A stretch of 64,000 nucleotides of DNA. Source: JALYLC01 sp963743275 (GTDB taxonomy: Bacteria; Actinomycetota; Thermoleophilia; Gaiellales; JALYLC01). Under the pieces are notes generated by a model, which saw only the letters and a program-made list of their open reading frames with translations, did no database searches and was not told the DNA's origin. The position numbers and the translations under genes are program-made. Positions 27,489 through 39,050 of the stretch are shown here, in pieces. Every line of letters begins with the position of its first letter. Position 1 is the first letter of the stretch. The stretch is from contig CAVUPB010000007.1 of NCBI GenBank assembly GCA_963743275.1, forward strand, positions 704,680 through 768,679, read 5' to 3'.

Positions 27489-30467
27489 TCACTGGTAGTG
27501 AAGCGCCTCGGCAGGGTAGACGTGCGATGCGCGGCGCGCTGGTGCGAGCGTCGTCAGCATCGCGACGCCGTACACGGCGAGGAAGATCAACCCGAGCGTG
27601 AGCCACGGAACGACGAACGGCATGCCGGCCCAGCTCGGCTGGCGGCGGGTGTCGGAGATGACGTTGTAGCCGACCGCGAGGCCGAGCGCCGTGCCGGCGA
27701 CGATCGCCGTCAGCGCGACGAAGGACGACTCGAGCAGGAAGCAGGCCTGCACCATGCCGCGGCGGAAGCCGATCGCGCGCAGGACGCCGATCTGCTGGCG
27801 GCGCTCCACGACCGAGCGTGCGCTGACCACGCCGAGCGCCGCGACGCCGACGATCAGCCCGAGGCCCATGAAGCCCTCGATCAGGCGGTCGAACGTCAGG
27901 CTCGCGGAGACGGCGTCCGCCAGCACCTTCTTGGCGGCGTCCGCCTGCATCCCGTTGGCCAGGAAGGCGGCCTCGAGCGACTTCGCGGTCGCGACGGAGT
28001 CGACCCCCGGCTTGAGCGCGAAGAGGTGCACGGTGGGCGTCACGCGAGGCCCGAAGGCCGCCGCGAGCGTCGACTGCGACGTCCAGATGCCGATCATCGT
28101 GAGCGGAGCGCGGTCGGAGAGCACGCCGATGACCGTCAGGACCACGCTCTTCCCGCTCTGGGGATCGGTCACGACGACGTCGATGGGCGAGAACGTCTTG
28201 TCCTCGAGATAGAGGCCCCGGAGCATGAAGTCGGACGTCGCGCCGAAGTTGAAGTTCTGCTTGCGCGGCACGACGAGTGCGTCGACGACGGCGAGCTTCG
28301 GATTGCGGCGCAGCGCACGCCAGACGTCGGCCGCCGTCCCGTAGCCCTTCGCCGTCGCCGCGAACGTGTACGTGGTGTGCGCGAAGAACGCGCGGTCGGC
28401 GCCGTGCACGACGTAGGACTGCGGGCCGGCGGTCGCGCCGACCTGCTGCGCGTCGATCGGCAGCAGCGACTGGTTCGAGATCGTGCGGATGTCACCGGCG
28501 CGCACGCCGGGGGCACGGGCGAGCGCGGCCCGCATGTCGCGGATCGGACTCGCAGGCGCCGTCGTGGCGCGGATGTCGAACCCGCCCGCGAACGTGTCGA
28601 TGTTGTTGAACCCGCTCACGAACGAGCCCGTGGTGATCGCGCCGCAGACGAGCGTGAACACGACGAGCGTGAACATCGCGAGCGTGACGCCCGTCCGGAA
28701 GCGGCTCGCGAGCGGGTAGGCGAGCGAGACCTTGAGCACCGGCGCGAGGCGTCGGTTGCGGCCGAAGACCTTCGTCAGCGACCCCAGCAGGACGTCGGCG
28801 TTGTACATCAGCGCCCAGCTCGCACCCACCACGATCGCGAGACCCGCGAGGATGAAGACCGAGAAGTTCGTCTTGAGGTCGCCGAGCAGCCAGCGGCTGA
28901 CCGGGAGCACGAACCAGGCCACGAGCGCAAGCCCCGTCGACGTGTAGACGAGGCGGTCGTTGACGCCCAGCGCCCGCGCGAGCGGGACGATGCTGAGGAG
29001 CACGGTCATGACGCCGAGGCCGAGCACGATCGCGTCCTTCGCGGACACCCCGGAGGCGATCAGCAGCGCCCCGGCGACGAGGCCGGCCGCGCCCAGCAGC
29101 CAGCGCGCGCGGCGCCTGCCCGTGGGCGGCGGATCCGCCTGGTTGCGGATCGCGCTGACGATGTTCATGCGGCTCACGCGCCAGGCCGAGAACGCGACCA
29201 CCGCGAGCGTGAGCAGGACGCCGATCGCGTACGCGATGACGACGCTCGCCGGCTTGACGGAGAACTCCATCGTGACGTCGGCGACGTTCTCGAACACGCT
29301 CGCCATGGCGAGCACCATCAGATAGGCGACGGCGATGCCGAGCAGCGCCCCGACCGCGGCCGCCAGCAGGTCGTAGGCCAGGCCCTCGAACAGGAACAGC
29401 TGCACGAGATGCCCCCGCCGCGTGCCGACGGCGCGTGCGATCCCGAGCTCGCCGCGCCGCTCGGCGGCGAGCATGACGAAGATCAGGAAGATCAGCAGGA
29501 CGCCGGCCGCGATCGAGAACGAGCCGAACGTCGTGAAGAGCGACATGAACGCGGCGCCCTGCGTGTCGGCCTCCTGCAGCGCGTCCTGCTTGCTGTTGTC
29601 CGCCTCGAGCGAGAGCGGCGACAGGATCGGGGCGAGCTTCGCCATGACGGCGTCCGTGGCCCCGACGCCGCCGCGGTTCGCGACGAAGACGAGCTTGATC
29701 GAGTCCGGCTTGCCGAGCAGTGTCTGCGCCTCGGCGAGCGGCATCAGCAACCCCTGGTCGGCCGTGCCGCTGCCGTGGTAGTTCACGATCGCGCGCACGG
29801 TGAAGGCCGCCGTCCTGCCCGCGGTGAAGACGCGCAGCGAGTCGCCGGCGCGCGCGTCGAGGTTGGAGGCCGCGTCCGCGTTGAGATAGACCTCGCCCGG
29901 GCGCAGATCGGCGAGCGATACGGTGGCGGAGCCGCTGCGCATCGGACCGAACGCCCGTAGCGACTTCGCCTCGCCGCCGAAGAGCGTGACGCGCGGCTCG
30001 TTCTGGCGGCTCGTGACGTCCTGCACCGCGATCGGCTCGACGATCACCGGCGCGACGCCGGCGACGAGGCCCGAACCCCGCAGCGCCTTGGCGATGCGGG
30101 CGGCGTACTCCTGCGGGAAGTAGGAGGCACCCGCGGCGCCCGTGCTCTCGGGTGCCAGCGGGGCCTTGACGCCGAGCGGCGCGACGACCTCGTCGGCGCG
30201 GCCGAGCGCGGACACGGCGGACGTCCGGATCGTGTGGCTCATCGTGTCCCCGGTCGCGAGCGCCGCGGCGATGATCGTCGTGCCGAGCATCGAGCCGGCC
30301 ACGATCAGCGCGGTGCGAGCGGGGCGGCGGCGCGCGTTGCGCACGCCGAGGCGGAAGAAGGCGCGGTTGCGCATCGCCATGACGGCGATGGCGGCAAGCG
30401 AGATGCCGAGCACGGCCACGAGCACCGCGAGGACGGAGCCGATCGGGAGTCCGAACAGCTTGGTCAT
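27489..30467 (-). CDS. FtsX/MacB-type ABC transporter permease
   Basis: A 992-residue permease with two FtsX domains. The N-terminal anchor (SVLAVLVAVLGISLAAIAVMA) is followed by a large extracytoplasmic domain, a three-helix core near 310-450, a further multi-helix stretch, a second extracytoplasmic domain and a final core (VGVAALGVVSARSVVERRQQ, IGVLRAIGFRRGMVQACFLL). This is the layout of lipoprotein or lipid-moving ABC systems in actinobacteria. It overlaps the ABM-domain gene by four bases and pairs with the ATPase at 30781-31527. Substrate unknown. Confidence 0.9.
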   Translation of the reverse strand: MTKLFGLPIGSVLAVLVAVLGISLAAIAVMAMRNRAFFRLGVRNARRRPARTALIVAGSMLGTTIIAAALATGDTMSHTIRTSAVSALGRADEVVAPLGVKAPLAPESTGAAGASYFPQEYAARIAKALRGSGLVAGVAPVIVEPIAVQDVTSRQNEPRVTLFGGEAKSLRAFGPMRSGSATVSLADLRPGEVYLNADAASNLDARAGDSLRVFTAGRTAAFTVRAIVNYHGSGTADQGLLMPLAEAQTLLGKPDSIKLVFVANRGGVGATDAVMAKLAPILSPLSLEADNSKQDALQEADTQGAAFMSLFTTFGSFSIAAGVLLIFLIFVMLAAERRGELGIARAVGTRRGHLVQLFLFEGLAYDLLAAAVGALLGIAVAYLMVLAMASVFENVADVTMEFSVKPASVVIAYAIGVLLTLAVVAFSAWRVSRMNIVSAIRNQADPPPTGRRRARWLLGAAGLVAGALLIASGVSAKDAIVLGLGVMTVLLSIVPLARALGVNDRLVYTSTGLALVAWFVLPVSRWLLGDLKTNFSVFILAGLAIVVGASWALMYNADVLLGSLTKVFGRNRRLAPVLKVSLAYPLASRFRTGVTLAMFTLVVFTLVCGAITTGSFVSGFNNIDTFAGGFDIRATTAPASPIRDMRAALARAPGVRAGDIRTISNQSLLPIDAQQVGATAGPQSYVVHGADRAFFAHTTYTFAATAKGYGTAADVWRALRRNPKLAVVDALVVPRKQNFNFGATSDFMLRGLYLEDKTFSPIDVVVTDPQSGKSVVLTVIGVLSDRAPLTMIGIWTSQSTLAAAFGPRVTPTVHLFALKPGVDSVATAKSLEAAFLANGMQADAAKKVLADAVSASLTFDRLIEGFMGLGLIVGVAALGVVSARSVVERRQQIGVLRAIGFRRGMVQACFLLESSFVALTAIVAGTALGLAVGYNVISDTRRQPSWAGMPFVVPWLTLGLIFLAVYGVAMLTTLAPARRASHVYPAEALHYQ

Positions 30468-30781
30468 GGCACGGCGACCGCCGGCGCCTCGGCGATTGCG
30501 ACGTCATAGGTCTCGCGGCCCGGCGGAGAGCGGAAGAGCGTCACGAACTTCGCGACCTGTGCTTCGTAGTGCCCGCTATCGAGGCCGGACTGCGCGGCTT
30601 CTTCGGTGCTCCAGAACGTGAGCACGAGCGCCTTGCCCTCGGGCGTGGTGAGCACGTACCCGCCCTCGTAGCCGTCGCGCTCGTGGAGCGCCGGGAGCAC
30701 CGACGTGCGGTAGAGCTCGACGGCCGCATCCATGCTCATGCGCACGGCGTCGACCTCGGCGAGTGTGACACGGGCAACCAT
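30464..30781 (-). CDS. ABM-domain (antibiotic biosynthesis monooxygenase-like) protein
   Basis: A 105-residue ferredoxin-like fold protein. Features of the ABM superfamily: VARVTLAEVD at the start, LHERDGYEGGYVLTTPEGKALVLTFW in the middle and a helix with STEEAAQSGLDSGHYEAQV. Such proteins are small heme or quinone-related monooxygenases or non-catalytic sensors. It is inserted between the ATPase and permease of an ABC transporter with one- and four-base overlaps, an unusual position suggesting a fixed functional link. The catalytic residues cannot be judged. Confidence 0.75.
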   Translation of the reverse strand: MVARVTLAEVDAVRMSMDAAVELYRTSVLPALHERDGYEGGYVLTTPEGKALVLTFWSTEEAAQSGLDSGHYEAQVAKFVTLFRSPPGRETYDVAIAEAPAVAVP

Positions 30782-31514
30782 CAGTGGGCCTCCTGGAGCA
30801 GTTCCTCGCCGACGATCTCGCCGTCGACCATGCGCACGATCCGGTCCGTCGCCCGCCCGACCGAGATGTCGTGCGTGACGATCAGGAACGTCAGGCCGCG
30901 CTCGCGGTTGAGGCGGCGCATGAGCGCCACGATCTCGGTCGCGTTCTCGCTGTCGAGGTCGCCGGTGGGCTCGTCGGCCCAGACGATCGCCGGGTCGTTG
31001 ACGAGCGCCCGTGCGATCGTCGCGCGCTGGCGCTGCCCGCCCGACAGCTCGTCCGGCAGGTGCCGGGCGCGCTCGCCGAGGCCGACCATCTCGAGCGCCG
31101 CGAGCGCCTTGCGCCGCGCCTCGGCGGCTCCGACGCGCGCGACGAGCAGCGGCAGCTCCACGTTCTCGACGGCGCTCAGGATCGGCATCAGGTTGTAGAA
31201 CTGGAAGACGAAGCCCATGCGGCGTGCGCGGTAGTCGGTGCGCTCGTCGTCGGACATGCCGGCCAGGCCCACTCCCTCGATCAGCACCTCGCCGCCGTCG
31301 ATCCGGTCGAGGCCGGAGAGGCAGTTGAGGAGCGTCGTCTTGCCGGAACCGCTCGGGCCCATGATCGCGACCATCTCGCCGCGCCGGACCGACATCGTCA
31401 CGCCGCGCAGGGCGTTGACCTGCAGTTCGCCGGTGTCGTAGCGCTTGTCGATCGCACGCGCCTCGACGATCGCGGCTGCCGGGGGCGCCGCCTGGAGCAC
31501 ATTCGCCCGCTCTG

Positions 31515-31527
<13 letters not shown>
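30781..31527 (-). CDS. MacB/LolD-type ABC transporter ATPase
   Basis: A 248-residue ATPase that powers the FtsX-type permease downstream. Motifs: Walker A MGPSGSGKTTLLN, Q-loop FVFQFYNLMPILSAVENVELP, signature LSGGQRQRATIARAL, Walker B IVWADEPTGDLDS, and switch His in IVTHD. The ATG at 31527 follows GAGAGGGG at good distance; longer in-frame sequence upstream contains the promoter site. It is the first gene of an operon (ATPase, ABM protein, permease, flavin-binding protein). Confidence 0.93.
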
Positions 31528-34088
<2,561 letters not shown>

Positions 34089-34090
34089 GG

Positions 34091-34108
34091 CCGGCGCGCT
34101 CGCGCCGG
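34091..34108. terminator. Hairpin between convergent ATPase and argF genes
   Basis: CCGGCGC and GCGCCGG form a seven-base stem with a four-base loop in the 21-base gap between two convergent genes. No T-run. Probably a bidirectional stop for transcription. Confidence 0.45.
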
Positions 34109-34109
34109 G

Positions 34110-35117
34110 TCAGCTCGCGAGCGTCGCGACGAGGACGGCCTTGATCGTGTGCATGCGATTCTCGGCCTCGTCGAACACGACCGACGCCGGCGACTCGAAG
34201 ACCTCGTCGGTGACCTCGAGCGCGTCCATGCCGAAGCGCTCGGAGATCTGCTTGCCGACGGCCGTTCCGGCGTTGTGGAAGGCCGGCAGGCAGTGCAGGA
34301 ACTTGACGTCGGGGTTGCCGGTCAGCGCGAGGACGCCAGCGTTCACCTGGTAGGGCGTGAGCAGGCGGATGCGCTCGGCCCAGGCCGCTTCCGGCTCGCC
34401 CATCGAGAGCCACACGTCGGTGGCGACCGCATCGCAGCCGCGCACGGCGTCGGCGACGCTCTCGGTGATCGTGATCGCGGCGCCCGTGCTCTCGGCGATC
34501 GAGCGCGCGAGGTCGACGAACGACGCTTGCGGCCACAGCTCCCGCGGGCTCGCGATGCGCACGTCCATGCCGAGCTTCGCACCGCCGACGAGGTAGGAGT
34601 CGGCCATGTTGAAGCGCGCGTCTCCCAGGTAGCAGAACGACATCTCGCTGAGCGGCTTGGCGACGTGCTCGCGCAGCGTCAGGAAGTCGGCCAGGATCTG
34701 CGTCGGATGCCACTCGTCGGTGAGGCCGTTGTAGACCGGGACGCCGGCCCAGGCCGCGAGCTCGTCGGCGATGGCCTCGCCGAAGCCGCGGTACTCGATC
34801 GCGTCGTACATGCGGCCGAGCACGCGAGCGGTGTCCTTGACGGTCTCCTTGTGCCCGATGTGCGATCCGCCCGGCCCGAGGTACGTGACGTGCGCCCCCT
34901 GGTCGTGCGCCGCGACCTCGAAGGCGCAGCGCGTGCGCGTCGAGTCCTTCTCGAAGATCAGGGCGATCTGCTTGCCGGCCAGCCGCTTCTCCTCACGGCG
35001 CTGCCACTTGGCGGCCTTGAGCTCGGCGGCGAGGTCGAGCAGGTAGGTCAGCTCACCGGCGGAGAAGTCGGTGAGCGTCAGGAAGTGGCGTCCCCGCAGG
35101 TCGGTGATGGTACTCAT
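34110..35117 (-). CDS. arcB: Ornithine carbamoyltransferase, probably catabolic
   Basis: A 335-residue transcarbamylase. Motifs: carbamoyl-phosphate binding STRTR at 59-63, HPTQ at 137-140, FLHCLP at 273-278 with catalytic Cys276. In the arginine deiminase pathway it converts citrulline and phosphate to ornithine and carbamoyl phosphate. The same fold is used anabolically (ArgF), but here the gene follows an arginine/ornithine-type permease on one strand and arcC and arcA lie 5-7 kb away, with no arginine biosynthesis genes nearby, so a catabolic role is favoured. A hairpin (35148-35179) separates it from the permease gene and could adjust its expression. Confidence 0.88.
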   Translation of the reverse strand: MSTITDLRGRHFLTLTDFSAGELTYLLDLAAELKAAKWQRREEKRLAGKQIALIFEKDSTRTRCAFEVAAHDQGAHVTYLGPGGSHIGHKETVKDTARVLGRMYDAIEYRGFGEAIADELAAWAGVPVYNGLTDEWHPTQILADFLTLREHVAKPLSEMSFCYLGDARFNMADSYLVGGAKLGMDVRIASPRELWPQASFVDLARSIAESTGAAITITESVADAVRGCDAVATDVWLSMGEPEAAWAERIRLLTPYQVNAGVLALTGNPDVKFLHCLPAFHNAGTAVGKQISERFGMDALEVTDEVFESPASVVFDEAENRMHTIKAVLVATLAS

Positions 35118-35147
35118 GGCATGGCCTTCCTGGTGGGAGGGAAATGT

Positions 35148-35179
35148 CCGGTGGCCGCCGCGTGGGCGGCGGCCACCGG
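35148..35179 (-). terminator. Intercistronic hairpin between permease and arcB
   Basis: CCGGTGGCCGCCGC and its exact reverse complement form a 14-base-pair stem with a GTGG loop, between the permease stop and the arcB start. On the minus strand it is followed by ATTTCCC, not a real T-run. It may be a partial terminator or an mRNA-stabilising stem that sets the ratio of the two products. Confidence 0.55.
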
Positions 35180-35207
35180 CTCTCGCGAGCTGCGGCTGGG
35201 ATCGGGA

Positions 35208-36674
35208 TTACCGGCCGGCCGTCACGAGCGGTCGCTCCGCCTCGATCGGCGGGAAGTCGGGGACCTCAGGCGCGACCGGGGCGGTCCTGCCCTGGCGCCA
35301 CTTGAGGTAGACGTAGACGGGGATGCCGGCCATCAGCAGGAGGAAGCCCTGCGCGATGTACTCCTGGCCGGCGCCGTAGATCATCCAGAAGGAGTAGAGG
35401 AAGGCCAGCACGGCGATCGTCGCGTCGACCGCGAGGCGCCTGCCGACGAACTTCTCCGGCTCCCGGAACATCAGCATCAGCTGCGCGCCGGCCGCGAAGG
35501 CGTAGGGCACGAGCGTCGTGATGGTCGCGAGGATGATGATCTTCGTGAACGTGTCGGTCAGCGACGACTGGTAGTTCATGCCGAGCAGGATGCTCAGCAG
35601 GACCGACGAGGCGACGAGGCCGACGACGGGCGTCTTGCGCGATCCGCTGACCTGCGCGAACTGCTTCGGGAAGAGCCCGTCCTGCGCGGCGGCGAGCGGC
35701 ACGCGGCCCTGGATCAGGATCCAGCCGTTGAGCGCGCCGAACGTCGAGATCATGGCGACCGCGGCGACGATCTTGCCCGGCGACATGCCCAGGATCGAGG
35801 AGCCGAAGATGCTCGACGCGGCGTCGGCGAACGGAGCGTTCGACTTCGCCAGCTGGCCGGCCGGGATCACGCCCATGATCGCCACCGTGGCGAGCACGTA
35901 GAGCGCGGTCGTCGCGCCGGTGCCGAACATCGTCGCGCGCGGCAGCGTGCGCTCGGGATCCTTGACCTCCTCGGCCGGGATCGTGGCCGACTCGAGGCCG
36001 AGGAACGCCCACAGCGTGAGCGTCGCGGCGAACGAGATCGCGTGCCAGTGCCCGACGAGCGAGACGTGGTTCGGATCGAACGGCGTGAAGTTGCCGCTCT
36101 TCATGTAGAAGAGGCCGATCAGCCCGATCAGCAGGAGCGGGACGAACTTCAGCACCGTCGTCACGACCTGCACGAGGCCGGTCTCGCGCACGCCTGCGAT
36201 GTTCACGAGCGTGAGCAGCCAGATGACCGAGAGGCCGACCGCAAAGGCCAGGACGTTGTCGGTCGCGAGGCGCGCCCAGAACACCGAGCCGTAGCTGACG
36301 AAGATCACCGCGATCGCGGCGTTGCCGGCCCAGGCGGCGATCCAGTAGCCCCACGCCGTCCAGAACCCGGCGAAGTCGCCGAATGCCCGGCGGGTGTAGG
36401 CGTAGGGGCCGCCGGTCTGCGGATAGGCGCGACCGAGGTTCGCGAACACGAGCGCCAGCAGCAGAGCGCCGACGCCGGTGAAACCCCACGCGAGCAGGGA
36501 GATGGGACCGGTCGAGGCCAGCGAGGCGGGCAGTCCGAAGACCCCCGAGCCGACCATGTTGCCGATCACGAGCGCCGTGGCCATCGAGAGGCCCAGCGAG
36601 CGCTTGAGCTTGGGGCGCCCGGGTAGGGCGGCGTCGGCCGCCGGGGCGAGCGGTTCGTTGGTGATTGCGGACAT
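35208..36674 (-). CDS. APC-family amino acid permease, probable arginine/ornithine antiporter
   Basis: A 488-residue permease of about twelve helices. The first helix carries the APC substrate motif GNMVGSGVFGLPASL; later PYAYTRRAFGDFAGFWTAWGYWI and ESATIPAEEVKDPERTLPRATM are typical of basic amino acid/polyamine antiporters (ArcD/AdiC/PotE-like). The ATG at 36674 follows GGAGAGGA. Linkage to arcB and a promoter element shared with the arcA/arcC operon suggests arginine uptake with ornithine release, but substrate is inferred from context. The gene is preceded by the bidirectional promoter at 36750-36816. Confidence 0.85.
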   Translation of the reverse strand: MSAITNEPLAPAADAALPGRPKLKRSLGLSMATALVIGNMVGSGVFGLPASLASTGPISLLAWGFTGVGALLLALVFANLGRAYPQTGGPYAYTRRAFGDFAGFWTAWGYWIAAWAGNAAIAVIFVSYGSVFWARLATDNVLAFAVGLSVIWLLTLVNIAGVRETGLVQVVTTVLKFVPLLLIGLIGLFYMKSGNFTPFDPNHVSLVGHWHAISFAATLTLWAFLGLESATIPAEEVKDPERTLPRATMFGTGATTALYVLATVAIMGVIPAGQLAKSNAPFADAASSIFGSSILGMSPGKIVAAVAMISTFGALNGWILIQGRVPLAAAQDGLFPKQFAQVSGSRKTPVVGLVASSVLLSILLGMNYQSSLTDTFTKIIILATITTLVPYAFAAGAQLMLMFREPEKFVGRRLAVDATIAVLAFLYSFWMIYGAGQEYIAQGFLLLMAGIPVYVYLKWRQGRTAPVAPEVPDFPPIEAERPLVTAGR

Positions 36675-36749
36675 GGCGTTCCTCTCCGTGCGTCGCTCCA
36701 CGGCCTCGCTTTGGCCGCATCCCAACTATCCGACGGTGCGGGACGGTGC

Positions 36750-36816
36750 TCATCGGCGTTCGCCCGTGGCGCGGGTCGGGAAACTACGACTCGCCGATCG
36801 GGCGTCTCCCCGATGG
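36750..36816. promoter_or_regulatory. Bidirectional bipartite stress promoter, site f
   Basis: The inverted repeat GTCGGGAAACTACGAC (36775-36790) has a CGATG hexamer on both sides: CGATGA at 36755-36750 on the minus strand, 19 bases away, and CGATGG at 36811-36816 on the plus strand, 20 bases away. It therefore serves the permease-arcB operon leftward (76 bases to the start) and the membrane protein-alcohol dehydrogenase operon rightward (53 bases). Confidence 0.7.
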
Positions 36817-36868
36817 TGCGCCGGGGGCCGTGCGGCCATCCTGGTGCGAGAGCGAGTGGAGGAATCCG

Positions 36869-37330
36869 ATGCGTCCCGCACCTGCCGATGATGCGATCCC
36901 GCGCGACCCGCCGATCCGGCGTGCGACCCGGTCGGGCCGGGCCGTCGCCGCCGTGGAGGCCATCGTGGGCGCCGGCGCCGTCTACGGCGGCCTCGGCCTG
37001 CTGCGGGACGCCGAGGGCCTGGGGGCGAAGCAGAGCTGGCTCGCCGGCAGCGTCTTCCCCGACTACACGGTCCCCGGCCTCGTGCTGCTCGTCGTGCTCG
37101 GCGGGGGCGGACTCGCCGCCGCGCTCGCCACGTTCGCGGGCTGGCGCGGCGCGCCGCTCGCGGCGCTCTCCCTGGCCGCGGCGCTCGTGGTCTGGGGCGT
37201 CACCGAGACGCTCACGATCGGCTGGCACGGGGCGCCGCAACTCGTGCTCCTCGCCGCCTTCGTCGCGGGCCCGGCGCTCGCCCTGGCGCTCTTCGGCGCA
37301 CGCGCGCTGCGCACCCCGGCACGCGGGTGA
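36869..37330 (+). CDS. Four-helix membrane protein of unknown function
   Basis: A 153-residue protein with four hydrophobic segments (AVAAVEAIVGAGAVYGGLGLL, VPGLVLLVVLGGGGLAAALA, LAALSLAAALVVWGV, QLVLLAAFVAGPALALALF). The ATG at 36869 follows GGAGGA. It is the first gene of a three-gene plus-strand operon; the next gene overlaps it by four bases (GTGA). Its promoter is the rightward half of the site at 36775-36816. No family recognised. Confidence 0.75.
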   Translation: MRPAPADDAIPRDPPIRRATRSGRAVAAVEAIVGAGAVYGGLGLLRDAEGLGAKQSWLAGSVFPDYTVPGLVLLVVLGGGGLAAALATFAGWRGAPLAALSLAAALVVWGVTETLTIGWHGAPQLVLLAAFVAGPALALALFGARALRTPARG

Positions 37331-38007
37331 CGCCTCGGCTCGTCCGCGCGTACCTCGAGCGGGCGCTGCCCGGCGACGGGCGGGTGCCGCGACAGGTGCG
37401 CATTGCGCAGGTGGGGGAGATGTGGCTCCGGCCGGGGGCGAACGCGCGCCGCTTCACGGCGACGCAGCACATCGCCGTCGAGCGCAGCGCGTTCTCCTGG
37501 CGCGCGCGCTTTCCCGTCGCCGGGCCGCTTGCGATGAGCGTGAGCGACGGCTTCGACGCGGGGGCGGGAGCCCTCGACGTGCGGGTGCTCGGGGTGCGCG
37601 TGCAGCGGCAGCGCGGGCCCGAGGTCTCGGCGGGCGAGGCGCTCCGCTACCTGGCAGAGTTGCCCTGGGTGCCATACGCGATGCTGCACAACACGGAGCT
37701 CCGCTGGAGCGAGCCCGGCCCCCGCCGGCTCGAGGCCGGCCTGCGCGGCAGCGCGGCGACGGTGGCGTTCGAGCTCGACGAGGCGGGCGACATCGTGCGC
37801 ATGTCGAGCCCGGCGCGGCCGCTGAGGCTGGCGGGCAGGTGGGTGCAGACGCCCTGGGGCGGCGAGTTCGCCGCCCACGGCGAGCTCGGCGGAATGCGGA
37901 TGCCGAGGCGGGCCGAGGTCTACTGGGAGCTCCCGTCGGGGCGCTTCACCTACTGGCGCGCCGAGGTGGTGGCCGCGACGGCCCTCGACACCCCGTTCGG
38001 GCGGTGA
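37327..38007 (+). CDS. DUF6544-like protein of unknown function
   Basis: A 226-residue soluble protein, tentatively of the DUF6544 family, recognised by VRIAQVGEMWLRPGA near residue 24, FTATQHIAVERSAFSWRARF, SAGEALRYLAELPWVPYAML and the late WVQTPWGGEFAAHGELGGMR and RAEVYWELPSGRFTYWRAEV. The fold is probably an all-beta, lipid- or ligand-binding shape; no catalytic residues can be named. GTG start overlaps the upstream stop; the dehydrogenase gene follows after two bases. Confidence 0.75.
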   Translation: MTPRLVRAYLERALPGDGRVPRQVRIAQVGEMWLRPGANARRFTATQHIAVERSAFSWRARFPVAGPLAMSVSDGFDAGAGALDVRVLGVRVQRQRGPEVSAGEALRYLAELPWVPYAMLHNTELRWSEPGPRRLEAGLRGSAATVAFELDEAGDIVRMSSPARPLRLAGRWVQTPWGGEFAAHGELGGMRMPRRAEVYWELPSGRFTYWRAEVVAATALDTPFGR

Positions 38008-38009
38008 GC

Positions 38010-39005
38010 ATGCGTGCGCTCGTGCTCGAGCAGCCGGGCCCCGTCGGCACGGCGCCGCTCGCACTGCGCGAGGTCCCTCGTCCCGAGCCGGCGCACGGAG
38101 AGCTGCTCCTGCGCGTCGCCGCGTGCGGGGTGTGCCGCACCGACCTGCAGCTCGCGGAGGGCGACCTCGCCGCACGCCGTCTCCCGCTGATCCCGGGTCA
38201 TCAGATCGCCGGCCGCGTCGAGGCGCTCGGCGCCGGCGTGGCGGGCTGGGAGCCGGGCGAGCGCGCCGGTGTGACGTGGCTGGCCGGCGCCTGCGGGCAA
38301 TGCGCCCGCTGTCGCGAGGGTCGCGAGAACCTCTGCGCGCTCGCGACGTTCACCGGCTGGGATCGCGACGGAGGCTTCGCCGAGTACGCGACCGTGCGCG
38401 CCGACGTGGCCGTGCGCCTGCCGGATGCGATCGACGACCTCGCGGCCGCGCCGCTCCTGTGCGGCGGCGTCATCGGCTACCGCTCGCTGCGCGTGTGCGG
38501 CATCGAGCCGGGCGGCGTGCTCGGCCTCTTCGGCTTCGGCGCCTCGGCGCGCTGCGCGATCCAGGTCGCGCTGCACTGGGGCTGCCGGGTCCACGTGTGC
38601 ACGCGCTCCGAGAGCGAGCAGGTGCGTGCGCGCGAGCTCGGCGCGACGTGGGCGGGCGGCTACGACGACACGCCGCCCGAGCCGCTCGCGGCGGCGATCA
38701 CGTTCGCGCCCGCGGGCGACGTCGTGATCGCCGCGCTGCGGGCGGTCGACCGCGGCGGCACGGTGGCGGTCAACGCCATCCACCTCGACCGCATGCCGGA
38801 GTTCCCGTACGAGCTTCTGTGGTGGGAGCGCTGCATCCGCAGCGTCGCCAACGTCACGCGCGAGGACGCCCGGGAGTTCGTCGAGCTGGCGGCCGCGGTG
38901 CCGGTGCGCGCGGACGTCGAGGTGCACCCGCTGGCCGACGGCAACCTGGCGCTCGCGCGCGTCGCGAGCGGTGCCGTGCGCGGCGCCGCCGTGCTCGTGC
39001 CGTGA
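38010..39005 (+). CDS. Zinc-dependent alcohol dehydrogenase
   Basis: A 331-residue medium-chain dehydrogenase. Catalytic zinc ligands lie in CGVCRTDLQ (Cys near 38) and GHQIAGRVEALG (His near 61); four structural-zinc cysteines appear in CGQCARCREGRENLC. The nucleotide-binding region reads GVLGLFGFGASARCAIQ, a variant of the GxGxxG loop. It resembles the actinobacterial AdhA type (CGVCRTDLxxxEGDL). As third gene of an operon under the stress promoter it may reoxidise NADH by making alcohol when oxygen is low; that role is inferred. Confidence 0.9.
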   Translation: MRALVLEQPGPVGTAPLALREVPRPEPAHGELLLRVAACGVCRTDLQLAEGDLAARRLPLIPGHQIAGRVEALGAGVAGWEPGERAGVTWLAGACGQCARCREGRENLCALATFTGWDRDGGFAEYATVRADVAVRLPDAIDDLAAAPLLCGGVIGYRSLRVCGIEPGGVLGLFGFGASARCAIQVALHWGCRVHVCTRSESEQVRARELGATWAGGYDDTPPEPLAAAITFAPAGDVVIAALRAVDRGGTVAVNAIHLDRMPEFPYELLWWERCIRSVANVTREDAREFVELAAAVPVRADVEVHPLADGNLALARVASGAVRGAAVLVP

Positions 39006-39050
39006 GGACCGCGCGCGACCCCGGAGACCGTGCCGCCGTGCCATGTCGCC